Positions 1-10,322 of a DNA stretch of 64,000 bases are shown here, piece by piece. Position 1 is the stretch's first letter; every line of letters starts with the position of its first letter. The stretch is from Kalaharituber pfeilii (lineage: Eukaryota > Ascomycota > Pezizomycetes > Pezizales > Pezizaceae), in assembly GCA_015179045.1 (NCBI GenBank), contig WHUZ01000143.1, forward strand, positions 1 to 64,000. Reading direction: 5' to 3'. The notes beneath the pieces are model-generated. The model was not told where the DNA came from, searched no databases, and was given only the letters and a program-made list of their open reading frames with translations. The position numbers and the translations under genes were made by a program.

Positions 1-420
1 CTCTCCACCCTGCTCGGAGCCTCATTGGTTCCTATGTTAAAAGTTACATAGCTCAACCATTCTGTGATCCCAGTCGACTTTTAGATGTTGGTGTCCATTG
101 CATGTTGCTTTCTCTAGGGGCCTAGAGACCCAAGTCCTTTCTTCTACTGAGTATCTGCCATGATTAAGATTCTTTCGTGGAGGCATTCTGGGTCCAGGGC
201 AACGAATCTCACTTGGTACTCTGCTTCCGTTCTCTAGGTTTCGATTGATCTGTCTCTCATGGCCTTTTTGTGCTCGAACACTGAGTGTGATCTTGGATCC
301 TCACTAATACTCTGCCAGTTTTGCGCCCCAAAGACTCTCGCCTGCCACAGTTTCTGCTTGGGTATTACTTCTTCCTCACCCTTCTGTGCTGGCCCCTTGA
401 GTAGTGTCCGCTTTTCTCTT
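1..420 (-). pseudogene. 3' part of degenerate minus-strand retroelement-like reading frame
   Basis: A minus-strand frame is open at about 428-234 and then closes. Across the tail-A insertion at 421-487 it lines up with sequence beyond 488, because the insertion is bordered by similar copies (GCTTTTCTCTT before, GCTTTTTCCTCTT after). I therefore read 1-420 as the distal continuation of the degenerate retroelement at 488-2744. No catalytic motif or domain is recognisable. Confidence 0.3.
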
Positions 421-458
421 CTCGCCATAGCCCACAGGGCGGCATGCGAGTACTGAAA

Positions 459-487
<29 letters not shown>
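421..487 (+). mobile_element. Tail-A-only LINE insertion
   Basis: The stretch is only the tail-A 3' end followed by about 30 A residues. Flanks 410-420 and 488-500 are near-duplicates, as expected of a target-site duplication that has since diverged. It is one of several insertions in this window that carry little more than the 3' end used for target-primed reverse transcription. Confidence 0.75.
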
Positions 488-490
<3 letters not shown>

Positions 491-1410
491 TTTTCCTCTT
501 GTCTCTTGAGTTGGGGTTCCTGCTTGGGGTTTGTCTTCTCTTGTGAGTTTTGGCTTCTTTTACTGCCGTGGCATATGATTTCCTTTTCCCAGTGTATTGG
601 GAGGGTTTTGTCTCATTCTCTGGTGTCCTCCTCCTTGCTTTTTCTCTCCTTTATGTGTCGGTATGTTGGGAGTACTAGTTGTGCCTCTCGTCTCGGCCCC
701 CTTCTTATTGTCCAGTTTCTCAGTGGTAGGAGCACCCTCACTGGTGGCTGTTTTGTTAGTATTATTTCTAGCTGTTCTATTGGTAGCTGCTCCCTTTCGT
801 CCATCTCCTTGGGGCTTGGATCCACCTCGTGATGTCTTAGGAAGCCTGTACTGTAGTTGTAGACTTTATCACAGGTTCTTGCGCCGGGCTTGAGTTTGTT
901 GGGTATGCTGTTGACATGTGTATGGTACTCGACATGTCTGTGTTGTCTCGCATGGCTATGTCTCTGTTAATTTCGATTGCGTGCTTGCTGTCTTTGAGGT
1001 TCGTATTGGTGAGGTCATAATCCATACTATCTCCTCCTTCTTCTGTAGTCTTCCGGGCAGGTACCGAGGAGCTTCTCTTTCCTACGGCCTTCGTATCATT
1101 CCTGTGATGGGCGATGGTATTGTCTTGAGCTGGCCGCGTGCCTGCTATCCTCAAGTTTCACGTTTGTATAAGTTCTGTCCATTTGGTCCCCTCCTTCTTC
1201 AGTAGTTAGTTTGTTATTTGGCATGGGTAATGCGCTAGGCGTGCTGAGGTCAATTAATGTAGGCGTCTTTGTCTCCAAGGGTGTGGCCGTTGCTGTCAAT
1301 TCAGGCGTGTTTGCTCCTGAGGGAAGGTCATTCCAGTTTTGTTGTATGTGTCAGTGTGAGTTCTGGTTCCATTTCGATTCTGCCTGGCGTGACTACCCCG
1401 AGTCTTCTTC

Positions 1411-2744
1411 TTAGGTCATCCAAGATATTGCTGTGGTATTGTAAGCGTCTAGGATAATCCTCACCCAACTGTCGTCCCGCTCTCTGAGGGTGTCTCGGTT
1501 GAATATCTCGTAAAGTATTTCGTCCTTGATTTTCTTTCTTTCGACTGCCATCTGGTTGAGCATGAAGTGGCGAATGCCCTCGTGGTGTGTTTCTAAGCAC
1601 ACTCTCGTGTGCTGTTTTAGGTCTTGTTGTGCCTCTTCTAGTTCCCGGCTTATGTCAGTATGGATGCCATCCGTTCCTGCTGCTTGCTCGTTCCTCCAGG
1701 CCCAGTATTTATCAGCCATATCCCTCGTCCATCTTTTAAGGTCATTATCCACTTCTCTTTCCCACCTGCCCAGTCCAAATCGTTTCTCTAGTCCCCGTAG
1801 GGCTTCTGCTGCTGAAGCTCCCATATATCTGGCAGTCTCTTGTTTCATACGGCCCTGAGTCATCTTGGTTTCCCAGGAGCGTGCCTGCCTCGCTGCGGCT
1901 ATTGCTGTATCCAGCATGAATTGCTCCTCATAGGCACTCTCATCCATATCCGGGGTTCGGGGTCTGTCCGGAGTTGGTGGCCGAGTACTGGGAGTTGCCG
2001 GTATATATATTACTGTGTCGTCGGATGACTCGCTTTGTGTGTCATCATCTTTAATGCGCATGTGTGCTCCGGCGTGAGGCACCGGGTGTACCCTTCGTTG
2101 TCACTAAAGAATGGGTCCTTGTATAGGGGGAGGGACGTGGTCTTGCTTGTGGATGCAGGTTCCTCCTGTGAATCCGGGACCTCTGACTCATTGTCATATG
2201 TCGCCGGAATCGTAGTTCTTAATTCTGGTGGTCTCACCATGATCATTCTTTCCATCTTGTCGTAGGTATTAGGGATGGCCAGGGCGGGTGGCTTTACTAC
2301 AATTGTCTCCTCCATCTGGTCTTCGGGTGGGCGGGAGTCCATGGCCTTGCTTCTTTCGATGAACTCAATTATTTGCTGGGTCAGAACCCTGCCTGCCTGT
2401 ATGTCGTCGATAGTTATTGTCCTAACAGGGACCTCAATGTCCTCCTCGTCTGCGAATATGCCTCGCCCCACCGCTAGGGTGGTTGCATTTTCCATTCTTT
2501 CTGCCTTTTCCGGTTCTCCCTTTCTGGTGTGTTGGATAATGTCAGCAAACTTATGAAGGGTCCATTGCTGGTCTTCGGCGATAAATGTCATGTCTTCATG
2601 CGCCTTCCAGTCCTTCACCATATAAAACTCTATGTTATTTACCCTTGGACGGCGCTTTGCCGTCCGTGTGGCGCTTCTGGCTTGCCGAAGAGGGTCGGCC
2701 CGGCTGTTGGTTCGGCCTCTTGTGGCTCTCGTGGTTGGAGCCAT
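1411..2744 (-). pseudogene. Gag/ORF1-like retroelement protein, frameshifted
   Basis: Two overlapping minus-strand frames form one protein-like sequence broken by a frameshift near 2060. The first (2744 to 2010) begins MAPTTRATRGR and has a basic, Arg-rich N-terminus followed by an acidic middle. The second (2082 to 1411) has a Pro/Asp-rich linker (PSTRPPTPDRPRTPD) and then a charged helical segment rich in W, R, E and K. The order basic N-terminus, proline linker, helical domain resembles ORF1/Gag proteins of non-LTR elements, but I see no zinc knuckle or reverse transcriptase. It could also be a degenerate host gene. Further out-of-frame pieces lie at 613-1299 and contain a duplicated motif (TTEEGGD-x-MD ... 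DS[KR]HA), pointing to an internal duplication. The function call is an inference. Confidence 0.4.
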
Positions 2745-3560
2745 CGGTGGCTGGTGGGTTGTACGCTATTGGTCTTAGTATGTTGGGTGGCGTTTGGGTG
2801 GCAAGGGGTGTGTGTAGCTAGTGGATGTGAGTGGCGAATAGTGGGTGGCAAATACTGTCCTTATCTGGGTTGCGTATTTTCGTAGTGGTGGGGAGGCCGC
2901 TGATGGGGTCTCGGGATGCCCCCGCCGTCGAGGCGACTGTACGAGCTGAAGGTGGGTTGGGGGGTTGGTGGAGGTTCTGGGGGGCGTTCCCAGAGCGTTG
3001 ATGGCTGTTTCTTTGGGGAAGGTGTCTAAAGGTTCGTTTTTGGTAGATATTTAGAGGTCCCCGCGACCTTCGGGCCGAGGGGCGTCGTCTGTCGTTGTCC
3101 GCTTGTCGCTAGCTGTCCTGTGGGTCGAGATACGGGCTCGGTCACGTGATCTTGGACGTGGCCCGAGGAGGTTGTAGAGGTGTGTGACTCTGTATGAGAG
3201 GTAGTGCAACCAGACTACTACTAACTCTGATAAGTTTTATATACATACGCGTCCAGCACTAGTACCAAGACTCTGTTGTACCATATACAAAAGCTAGTCT
3301 CGTAAAACCAGTGCACAACCATCTCTATGTTCCTCCATAGTCCGTAAACATTTATAAAAAAATGAGTAGCTATATCAGAAAGAGAATCTAGAGCTTGTGG
3401 GAATAATCGCAGTTGAAAGAAGTTGTAGGTAGAATATAGTCACTGTCTGGAACTTAACTTGATCGAGCTATCTGAAGGTGAAAAGCTGTTTTGATGTATA
3501 GAATAATAGTCAGGCTCACAGTCTAGCAAAAGTCAGATATTGAGCAGTGCAACAATCAGG
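2745..3560. other. GC-rich 5' flank of retroelement, then AT-rich non-coding DNA
   Basis: 2745-3180 is G-rich on the plus strand and may be the 5' UTR of the minus-strand ORF1-like frame. Around 3190 lies GGTAGTGCAACCAGACTA, which recurs at about 24920. I see no gene or clear repeat border in 3210-3560. Confidence 0.3.
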
Positions 3561-3638
3561 TACGAGTGGCCCAAAGAATTAAGTTCGTAGCTGAGCAAGT
3601 GATACAAGGAGGTGAATCAATGCGACTGTTCTGGCCTA

Positions 3639-3722
3639 CCGACGAACATTGCGGTTCGCGAACCGGCCAATTCGTCAGTGGGCTGGCTGATTCGCGAATG
3701 GGCCAGCCCACCGACGAACACT
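3639..3722. repeat. Compound palindromic module
   Basis: The segment is made of nested inverted pieces: CCGACGAACA near each end, a perfect palindrome CGGTTCGCGAACCG, and GTGGGCTGGC opposed by GCCAGCCCAC. The same pieces occur at 5155-5252, so this is a small dispersed inverted-repeat module and not chance. Confidence 0.55.
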
Positions 3723-4131
3723 GGTTTAGTACAAGTACCACTAGGTACCTCTACGTACTACCAGTGATTGAGTATAGAGAAACATTCTGCTACCAGCGTT
3801 AATTGATAAGCCAGTTACTGTGTGCTAGCACAGCCCTATTGCCACTGACAAGTTCCCACCTACAAGTTGCCACTTGAAAGTTGCTATCGGTGATAAGTTG
3901 CTACTTCTTACCCACATACTAGAAGATAATACAGACAGTTTAATTAATAATTCACTACGCTTCTAGACTGCTATAGTTAAGAATACCAATTTGTAATCAT
4001 AACTTAACCGAAACACTAGAAGAAAATTACTAAATATGCTTCTAGTATTCTTCTTACTCTAAGCGAAATTTTGGAGTGTTATCTTCATAGGTAGAGATTT
4101 CCGGAATCCTCCGCCATTCTGGTATTATATT

Positions 4132-4404
4132 GTGGCAGTAACAGGGATTGCGTTGATGCCAAGAATGAAAAGTTTGGTGGTTGTATTACCAGAAACAGTA
4201 GATAATAATGGCTCTGCAAGTGCCAAGTACCCACCTCATCATGATAAAACTTGTCAAGACAAAATTTCATGTTCTTGTTTAGGTACCTGTTCTTCTCTTC
4301 GTTGTACATGCATATGTCAAAAGGTTAAATGTTCTTATTCTTGTAATAAAAGCAATGCTGGTCCTTGTACTAACCAGGAGAATGAGAGTGAACATAGTGA
4401 TGTA
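4132..4404 (+). pseudogene. Cysteine-rich C-terminal fragment truncated by retroelement sequence
   Basis: The first ~90 codons of the 4132-4626 frame are unlike the LINE ORF1 that follows. They hold a dense cysteine cluster (about a dozen Cys between 4240 and 4375) with CxC and CxxxC spacing, such as CSCLGTC and RCTCIC. Tesmin/CXC-like clusters of this kind are known in some transposases and DNA-binding proteins; assigning the family here is inference. The frame then runs into the ORF1 domain at about 4411, so this is a chance fusion of a Cys-rich host or transposon fragment with retroelement DNA. Confidence 0.4.
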
Positions 4405-4410
4405 TATTTA

Positions 4411-4781
4411 GGGAAGGTCCGGAAATGGTTGGAGTCCGGGAATGATAGGCTAGGCAAGACCGTGGGGATAAGGTGGCTGAGACGAAAGACCGCACTACTG
4501 GAAGAAGGAAAAATGACCAGCTTGGTCATGGTGTACTTGGAGGCAGCGACGGGCGTAGACAGAGTTAGGTTAGGTGGGAAATGGTTGAGGACCACTCAAT
4601 ACGAGCCAGACAGACGGAGGAAATAGGCTGTATTGACCAGTGTGTACATTCTACCCGCACCATGTATGAGTATTGCGGGCAACACATGTATTTAGTGACG
4701 GTTAATTTTCTTTCTTTAATAAATACCTCGCCATAGCCCATAGGGCGGCATGCGAGTACTGATATAAAGAAAAAAAAAAAA
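4411..4781 (+). mobile_element. ORF1-only LINE derivative, 5'-truncated, with tail A
   Basis: The copy encodes the C-terminal RNA-binding-like domain of the LINE ORF1 (GIRWLRRKTALLEEGK, VRLGGKWLR, ending in a basic DRRRK and a stop at 4626). About 100 bp of 3' UTR follows, then tail A and poly(A). There is no reverse transcriptase between ORF1 and the tail. About 97% of bases match the inverse of 43541-43915, and the similarity continues beyond poly(A) to about 4930. It therefore lies in a duplicated segment; the 5' edge at about 4405 looks like the duplication breakpoint, because no TSD is visible there. Confidence 0.75.
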
Positions 4782-4891
4782 GTACTATTGTTTGTACATA
4801 GATGACTGTATAGGGGGATAGGAGACTGTGGAAATTGCTTAGCTGGCTGTATGATAGATCACTATTACATTAAATCATAAGCGAGTATATA

Positions 4892-5051
4892 GGGGGGGTA
4901 GAGAACGTTGGCGGAGGTGATGGACTGGGCGGCGGAGTAACCGGTCATATTTTCACTTTATCTCCTTATCTGTTACTTATTTTTCCGTTGATTATCATTC
5001 ATGTATCTAAACCCTCGCCATAGCCTGCAAGGCGGCATGCGAGTAATGATA

Positions 5052-5089
<38 letters not shown>
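4892..5089 (+). mobile_element. 5'-truncated LINE 3' end with 15 bp TSD
   Basis: The insertion is flanked by ATAAGCGAGTATATA at 4877-4891 and 5090-5104. It starts in the last codons of the LINE ORF2 (...EVMDWAAE, stop at about 4938; compare EVLDWAAS at the end of the 31656-33202 LINE). The 3' UTR and tail A follow, with a long poly(A). It is a clear target-primed insertion of about 198 bp. Confidence 0.85.
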
Positions 5090-5092
<3 letters not shown>

Positions 5093-5154
5093 AGCGAGTA
5101 TATAATTTACATATAGGTACATCGAGATACATTCATGTTCGCCGCTGGGCCAGG

Positions 5155-5255
5155 TGTTCGTGGCTGGGCTGGCCCCGTGAAAAACACCATATGTTTTTCA
5201 CGGGGCCGGCCGGTTCGCGAACCGGAAAATGTTCGTCGGTGGGCCAGAACACGAC
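5155..5255. repeat. Strong hairpin plus palindromic module
   Basis: GGCCCCGTGAAAAAC and its perfect complement flank a 7-nt loop (5171-5207). The palindrome GGTTCGCGAACCGG and the motif TGTTCGTCGGTGGGCCAG follow. The last two are shared with 3639-3722. Confidence 0.6.
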
Positions 5256-5461
5256 CAGTAGCAAATTTTGGTGTATTAGTCAGCAAGTCAGCAAATGTTA
5301 CAACTGGTCCCTTATAGATGCACTCCACCATTCTCTCAGTGACCAGTCCTTTACCTAACTAACCAATGGGTCTGCGGGAGAGCTCCTGCTATGCAAAGTC
5401 GGTGCTGCACAGTAGAGGACTAGTGAGCATCGCTAGTAAAGTGTCTTTTTGATCTGGCGGA

Positions 5462-5752
5462 TAGTGAGCGGCACGAGCCGAGCCAGCTCGAGCTCAAACG
5501 AGCCAAGATCATGCTTGTGTTTTTCTTGACAGCTCGCTAAAATGCTTAGCCAGTGCAAGGTTTCATAAACTGTAAATACCTACTATAGTAATAATTAGAG
5601 ACTTGGAGCTCATTCTGACCTACCAACCACTTCGAAATGCACAATTTAGCTGATAGTAGTGAGAAAGATGAAAATTTAGCTTAGTTTAGTTTAGTTTGTC
5701 AATATTATGTATATAATCAATCCAGGCTCGAGCTAGCTCGTGCCGCTCACTA
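5462..5752. mobile_element. MITE with TIR TAGTGAGCGGCACGAGC
   Basis: This 291 bp element has imperfect terminal inverted repeats of about 27 bp: TAGTGAGCGGCACGAGC at the left and its complement at the right, continuing into GCTCGAGC. TGGCGGA occurs just outside both ends, with a 4-nt offset on the right, and may be the target duplication. It has no coding capacity. The superfamily is uncertain, possibly hAT-like. Confidence 0.6.
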
Positions 5753-6072
5753 CCAGTGGCGGACGGTAACTCTCTGCATCTACCAGATCCATTACACAAC
5801 ATATATAAAAAAGAGAAAGCACTGCCCTATACCACATTAAATTCTACTCTTCAAGCTTTATCTTTGTTGGCTACAGCTTCTTAAGATTCTTAATAGCTTA
5901 TGTATCTGAATCTAATCTAGTCTCTACTTCCCTAGTAGTAAAACTTCAGGTGTAATAGACTCTGCCTCACTGAAGTAGTATATAATATCATGAGATCCAT
6001 TAGCTACTGCTGCCAATTCTGCTGCTGTTTGTCACTTTCTTCGTTATTGTCTTTTGCTATATTTAGGACCTC

Positions 6073-6808
6073 TTTCTTTTTTTTTTTTTTAATGTCATTA
6101 CTCGCGTGAGGCCCTAGGAGCTATGGCGAGATTAGAGGGATTTTGCAACCCTGTACTCTACATAACCCCAGCAGGACTTATTTCAAATCAACAAGGGTAA
6201 GACGAAGTAACCCCAAACTGTACAAGAACGGTCCAGAACCCCAGCGCATGAAATTTAGAACTCCACGTGACGTAGGAACCTCACTTCATCGTCATCATCA
6301 AGTTCACTATGGATACCCAACTTGAACGCCAACGCAAACGCCAGATTGCACTTGGATTAGTCATAATGGGGTATTTTCAAGCAATACTCCTAAGTATGAA
6401 GTTTGAACTTGAACGGCGTCGCAATGTGTCTACTGTAACTTCTTGTTACCGGCCTCCAATACCATACGAGCAGTATTCATGGACACTATTATCAAGTGGT
6501 TGGAGTGATATTGAATGCATCGAATATCTTCGATTCACATGAGCTGAGATAGCAGAACTGATTGTACACTTGGGACTTGTTGGATCTCATTTGATATGTT
6601 TGATGAAATTTTTTATATTACTAGCGTACTCACAGGATTCCTCATGATAAACTTGCCCTCTTGTGGTTGTTTGTTGTAGTCTCTTCAGAATTAAGACCGC
6701 GCTAACAGAGGCCAGGGGCCCATGTCGGTATCTAACCAATTCAGCTCCGTTGCTGTCGCAACAAGTCCACAGAATTAAGGCCGGCAGGGTTGCAAAATCC
6801 CTCTAATA
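6073..6808 (-). mobile_element. Tail-A LINE insertion carrying a nested MITE
   Basis: ATTTAGGACCTC flanks both ends (6061-6072 and 6809-6820). Inside are poly(T) and the reverse complement of tail A (6073-6132), immediately followed by the TIR element at 6135-6803. The original retro-insertion was therefore about 60 bp. The small DNA element landed in it later. Confidence 0.75.
6135..6803. mobile_element. TIR element GAGGGATTTTGCAACCCTG, copy 1 (669 bp)
   Basis: Perfect terminal inverted repeats GAGGGATTTTGCAACCCTG are flanked by TA on both sides, the Tc1/mariner-type target. A sibling copy at 7163-9582 is 673 bp once its nested insertion is removed, which confirms the borders. A 77-residue frame at 6309-6542 (starts MDTQLERQRKRQ) is not recognisable as a transposase, so the element is probably non-autonomous. 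Confidence 0.85.
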
Positions 6809-6818
6809 ATTTAGGACC

Positions 6819-7148
6819 TCACTGGTACCAGATATTTCTGGATGATGACATTAAGAGTTCAAATACATCTTGATTGAACTCATTATTCTCTGGCTCGTCC
6901 TCAGTGAATTCACAATCTTCTTCTGAACTAGAGTCAAACTCTTCCCAATGAACTGCTGTTGGCACCTCCGGCTCTCCTGGTCTCCATACATTCTCTTCAC
7001 TTTCATTATCCAAATGTGCTATTCGTTCCGCTTCCAGCTGTGCTTTTACTAGCTGCGGTCGTTTTGCCTGTTGAACTCTCTCCAGGTGCAGTACCTGCTT
7101 GTTTTTCCGTCCCATTTTGTGAATCTGTATTAACATTAAGGGAGCCAT
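6819..7148 (-). pseudogene. Acidic/basic hypothetical protein fragment
   Basis: This 109-codon minus-strand frame has a basic N-terminal part (MGRKNKQ, about residue 12 on) and an acidic C-terminal half with Ser/Glu runs. It ends close to the 6809-6820 target duplication, and similar-phase coding-like sequence continues on the far side near 6000-6060. That suggests the LINE tail and nested MITE interrupted an older gene. No family is recognised. Confidence 0.35.
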
Positions 7149-7162
7149 AAACTAATTAATTA

Positions 7163-9582
7163 GAGGGATTTTGCAACCCTGTACGTAACCCTGTAGGGTG
7201 GAATTCAAACCAACATGGGTAAAATGAAGTATCTCCAAACTGTACAAGACCACAAGACAAGCTAGTTTATGTCAGCTTAGAACTCTGGACCTCAGTTTAC
7301 TATCACGACCATCAACTTCACCCAATGCAATACCAATGCCAGTTTGCTCTTCCCAAGATTGATACTACTGGAGTATTTCCAAGCAATACTCCTAGGTATG
7401 TAGTTTAAACTTGAACAGTGTCAACATTACAATATAGCTACTTCTCATTACGAACCCCCGATACAGTATAGAGTGCTTCACCTAGAAACCGATCATCACC
7501 GGGAAACCGATCAAGTCCATTAACTTACATACAGAGCTGCTGTGAATGCAAATGACACTCAAGTGGCCTCAAATTAAAGCCGGAGCATGGGAGATCATAG
7601 TAAATTATTTTCTGCACTTTCTTTTCCCAGCTTGTCGCATCTGAGGGGTGATATATACTGGAATATATGCAACCCTATTCTAACGTATACTTTTGAGTCA
7701 CCATATGTGAATGAGACTACCTGAGGCCTTTGCATCTCAATATATCCTCTATTGCTTATGCTAAGTAAGTATACCAAGTTTTGTGATCATTGGACTTATC
7801 AGTACAGAGTTACTGCCACGTCAAAAAATACATTTTCGCTTACTTAGATTGATAGCCGTATTGAGGTATTATTTGATGAGAAAGATGCACAGAGACTCTG
7901 TAAAGCTATATAATTGTAATACACGCATAGGGAAATGTTTTCTGAATAGATTGCAGCATTGACAAATAGTCGGGGTAGTTGAGCACTACAAGATATACAT
8001 ATATGTAAAATCCTAACCTCCTCACATAGTACGTAGTAGTGTATGCCAATATGGGTCACTAGAGGTTCGGAAACATAGTCTGCTATCTTCATGTACTATC
8101 ACCGGCACTGCTACTACTCGATAGGGTACTAAAGGGCTGACTCAGAATGAGCACTACATATCGAATATATATGTATATGTATATACCATGCATGCGCTAT
8201 GTGACAGCAGTAAAATGTGTTGCTATCATAAAGGTGATATGAACTGCTAAGAAGAACTAGTTAGAATTGCTAGTCAAGTTTCTTTTTCACTTGGTAGAGG
8301 TTAATTCTCTGTGTGTACTATCTTTATTACTTATACTGTTGAAGTATTCATTTCTATACTAATAAGGGTCTATACTATACGGAACTATATTACATTAAGG
8401 ACAATATGAGACTTGACTACTAAACTTATTTCTACTGCCATGTATCTCATAGGTATTAGTTCTATAAGTATAATATGTATATTATTCACTGCTTATAATA
8501 CACATTCGATACTTACTCACTGGTGCGGTTATAGTAGTCCTATAGGATCTAATGGAGTCATGTATATCCTATATAAGCTTACAAGGAATAGCATGACAGT
8601 GCTAAGGCATGTTTCTAAACCTCTAGCGACTCATATTGGGCATACACTGCTACGTACTATGTGAGGAGGTTAGGATTTTACATATATGTATATCTTGTAG
8701 TGCTCAACTACCCCGACTATTTGTCAATGCTGCAATCTATTCAGAAAACATTTCCCTATGCGTGTATTACAATTATATAGCTTTACAGAGTCTCTGTGCA
8801 TCTTTCTCATCAAATAATACCTCAATACGGCTATCAATCTAAGTAAGCGAAAATGTATTTTTTGACGTGGCAGTAACTCTGTACTGATAAGTCCAATGAT
8901 CACAAAACTTGGTATACTTACTTAGCATAAGCAATAGAGGATATATTGAGATGCAAAGGCCTCAGGTAGTCTCATTCACATATGGTGACTCAAAAGTATA
9001 CGTTAGAATAGGGTTGCATATATTCCAGTATATATCACCCCTCAGATGCGACAAGCTGGGAAAAGAAAGTGCAGAAAATAATTTACTATGATCTCCCATG
9101 CTCCGGCTTTAATTTGAGGCCACTTGAGTGTCATTTGCATTCACAGCAGCTCTGTATGTAAGTTAATGGACTTGATCGGTTTCCCGGTGATGATCGGTTT
9201 CTAGGTGAAGCACTCTAAGTCACATTCATGGATACTACTATCAAGCGGTTAGGGAGATATTGAATGTATTGAACATTGATAAATTTACCTGGTTGAGTTA
9301 TGCCTTGTAGATATAATAATTATATCAGTATTTCGATCTTGTTCAATATGTTTGGTATTTTTTTATATATTACTAAGCGTACTCATTGGTTCCTCACGAG
9401 TGACTTGCCCACTTGTGGTTGTTTGTTGTAGTCGATTCTGATGGACTTATTGCTTCCACTGCTAGCGCGGGTGGAATTCAAAAGCCCGGGACCCATGTCA
9501 GCATCTACACCTAAACCCGTTCAGGTCCGTTGCTGTCGCAACAGGTTTTTGAATTCCACCTTGCAGGGTTGCAAAATCCCTC
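7163..9582. mobile_element. TIR element GAGGGATTTTGCAACCCTG, copy 2, split by a foldback element
   Basis: The same TIRs as 6135-6803 with TA flanks. Without the 1745 bp insertion and its duplicated TA, the copy is 673 bp and aligns along its length with copy 1, for example around the shared CATGGA[CT]ACTA segment near 6480 and 9230. That alignment also gives the empty site of the nested insertion. Confidence 0.85.
7471..9215. mobile_element. Foldback element with about 600 bp inverted arms
   Basis: The termini are GAGTGCTTCACCTAGAAACC and its complement, flanked by TA on both sides. The arms (7471 to about 8080 and about 8606 to 9215) are nearly identical, and pairing positions sum to 16686. 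Similarity fades near 8040-8080, leaving a unique AT-rich middle of about 520 bp. Matching frames in the arms (7595-7777 and 8909-9091; 7844-8092 and 8636-8842) are mirror copies and not evidence of genes. No transposase is seen. Confidence 0.85.
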
Positions 9583-9765
9583 TACTGTATTAACTCAAGC
9601 ATTGGAACATATTTACCAATTCTAGTCCTTTAATTAATTCTTTAATTTCAAGTGACAGGGTGGCTGAAGAGATTGGAGCAACCGATATGTGCGACCGATG
9701 CAACAGGTATCAAGTATGTAAGTATAGGGGAAGCAGCAAACAACCAGCGGTGGATTGGTGCTATA

Positions 9766-10308
9766 TTTTTTTTTTTTTTTTATATCATTAATCGCATGCC
9801 GCCCTAAGGGCTATGGCGATATTTAGTTATATATAAAAATAAAAAGAAAGTCAGAAATAAAAGTTGAACTCCCCGGAGACTCCTGTGTGCAGGGGAAGTG
9901 AAAATGACAGTGACATTAACAGATGAAAGTGGAAATCCCCAGAACCTCCTGTGTAAAAGGGAATTGAGAATAACAGTCACAATACCAGTGTGGTCCCCGT
10001 ATCCTCCGATGTGATGGGAATGTACAAATACCAGGGGGAAAACCAGTACCAACTCACTTCCTTCTCCTGTCCCACTCGTACTTGCTAGCCTTCAACCATT
10101 TCCCTCCCAGTCTCACCTTCTCCAGCTCAACCTGTCTCTCAAGGTATACCACAACTGAGCTGGTGGTTTTGCCTTCCTCCGTTAGGATTGCCTTTTTTCT
10201 CAGCCATCGAATTCCTTCCACCTTTCCCAGATCCCGGTTAGCAGCCTCTAACCACCTCCGGACATTGTTCAAATCCTTCCGGAGTGCAATTCCGTGTACG
10301 ACAAGGCC
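9766..10308 (-). mobile_element. ORF1-only LINE derivative with 13 bp TSD
   Basis: GATTGGTGCTATA flanks the insertion at 9753-9765 and 10309-10321. Reading minus, it holds the ORF1 C-terminal RNA-binding-like domain (10272 to 10054; GIRWLRKKAILTEEGK, VRLGGKWLK, basic end), then a 3' UTR containing about three imperfect ~70 bp repeats, then tail A and poly(A). It is truncated at the 5' end inside the domain. No reverse transcriptase lies between the ORF1 stop and the tail. Confidence 0.88.
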
Positions 10309-10322
10309 GATTGGTGCTATAG

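Noticed and set aside
5462..5752. Firm hAT classification
   Set aside because: TGGCGGA is offset by four bases on the right, so the target duplication is not certain.
7595..9091. Paired small genes in the foldback arms
   Set aside because: The two frames are mirror images created by the inverted arms, and neither has recognisable features.
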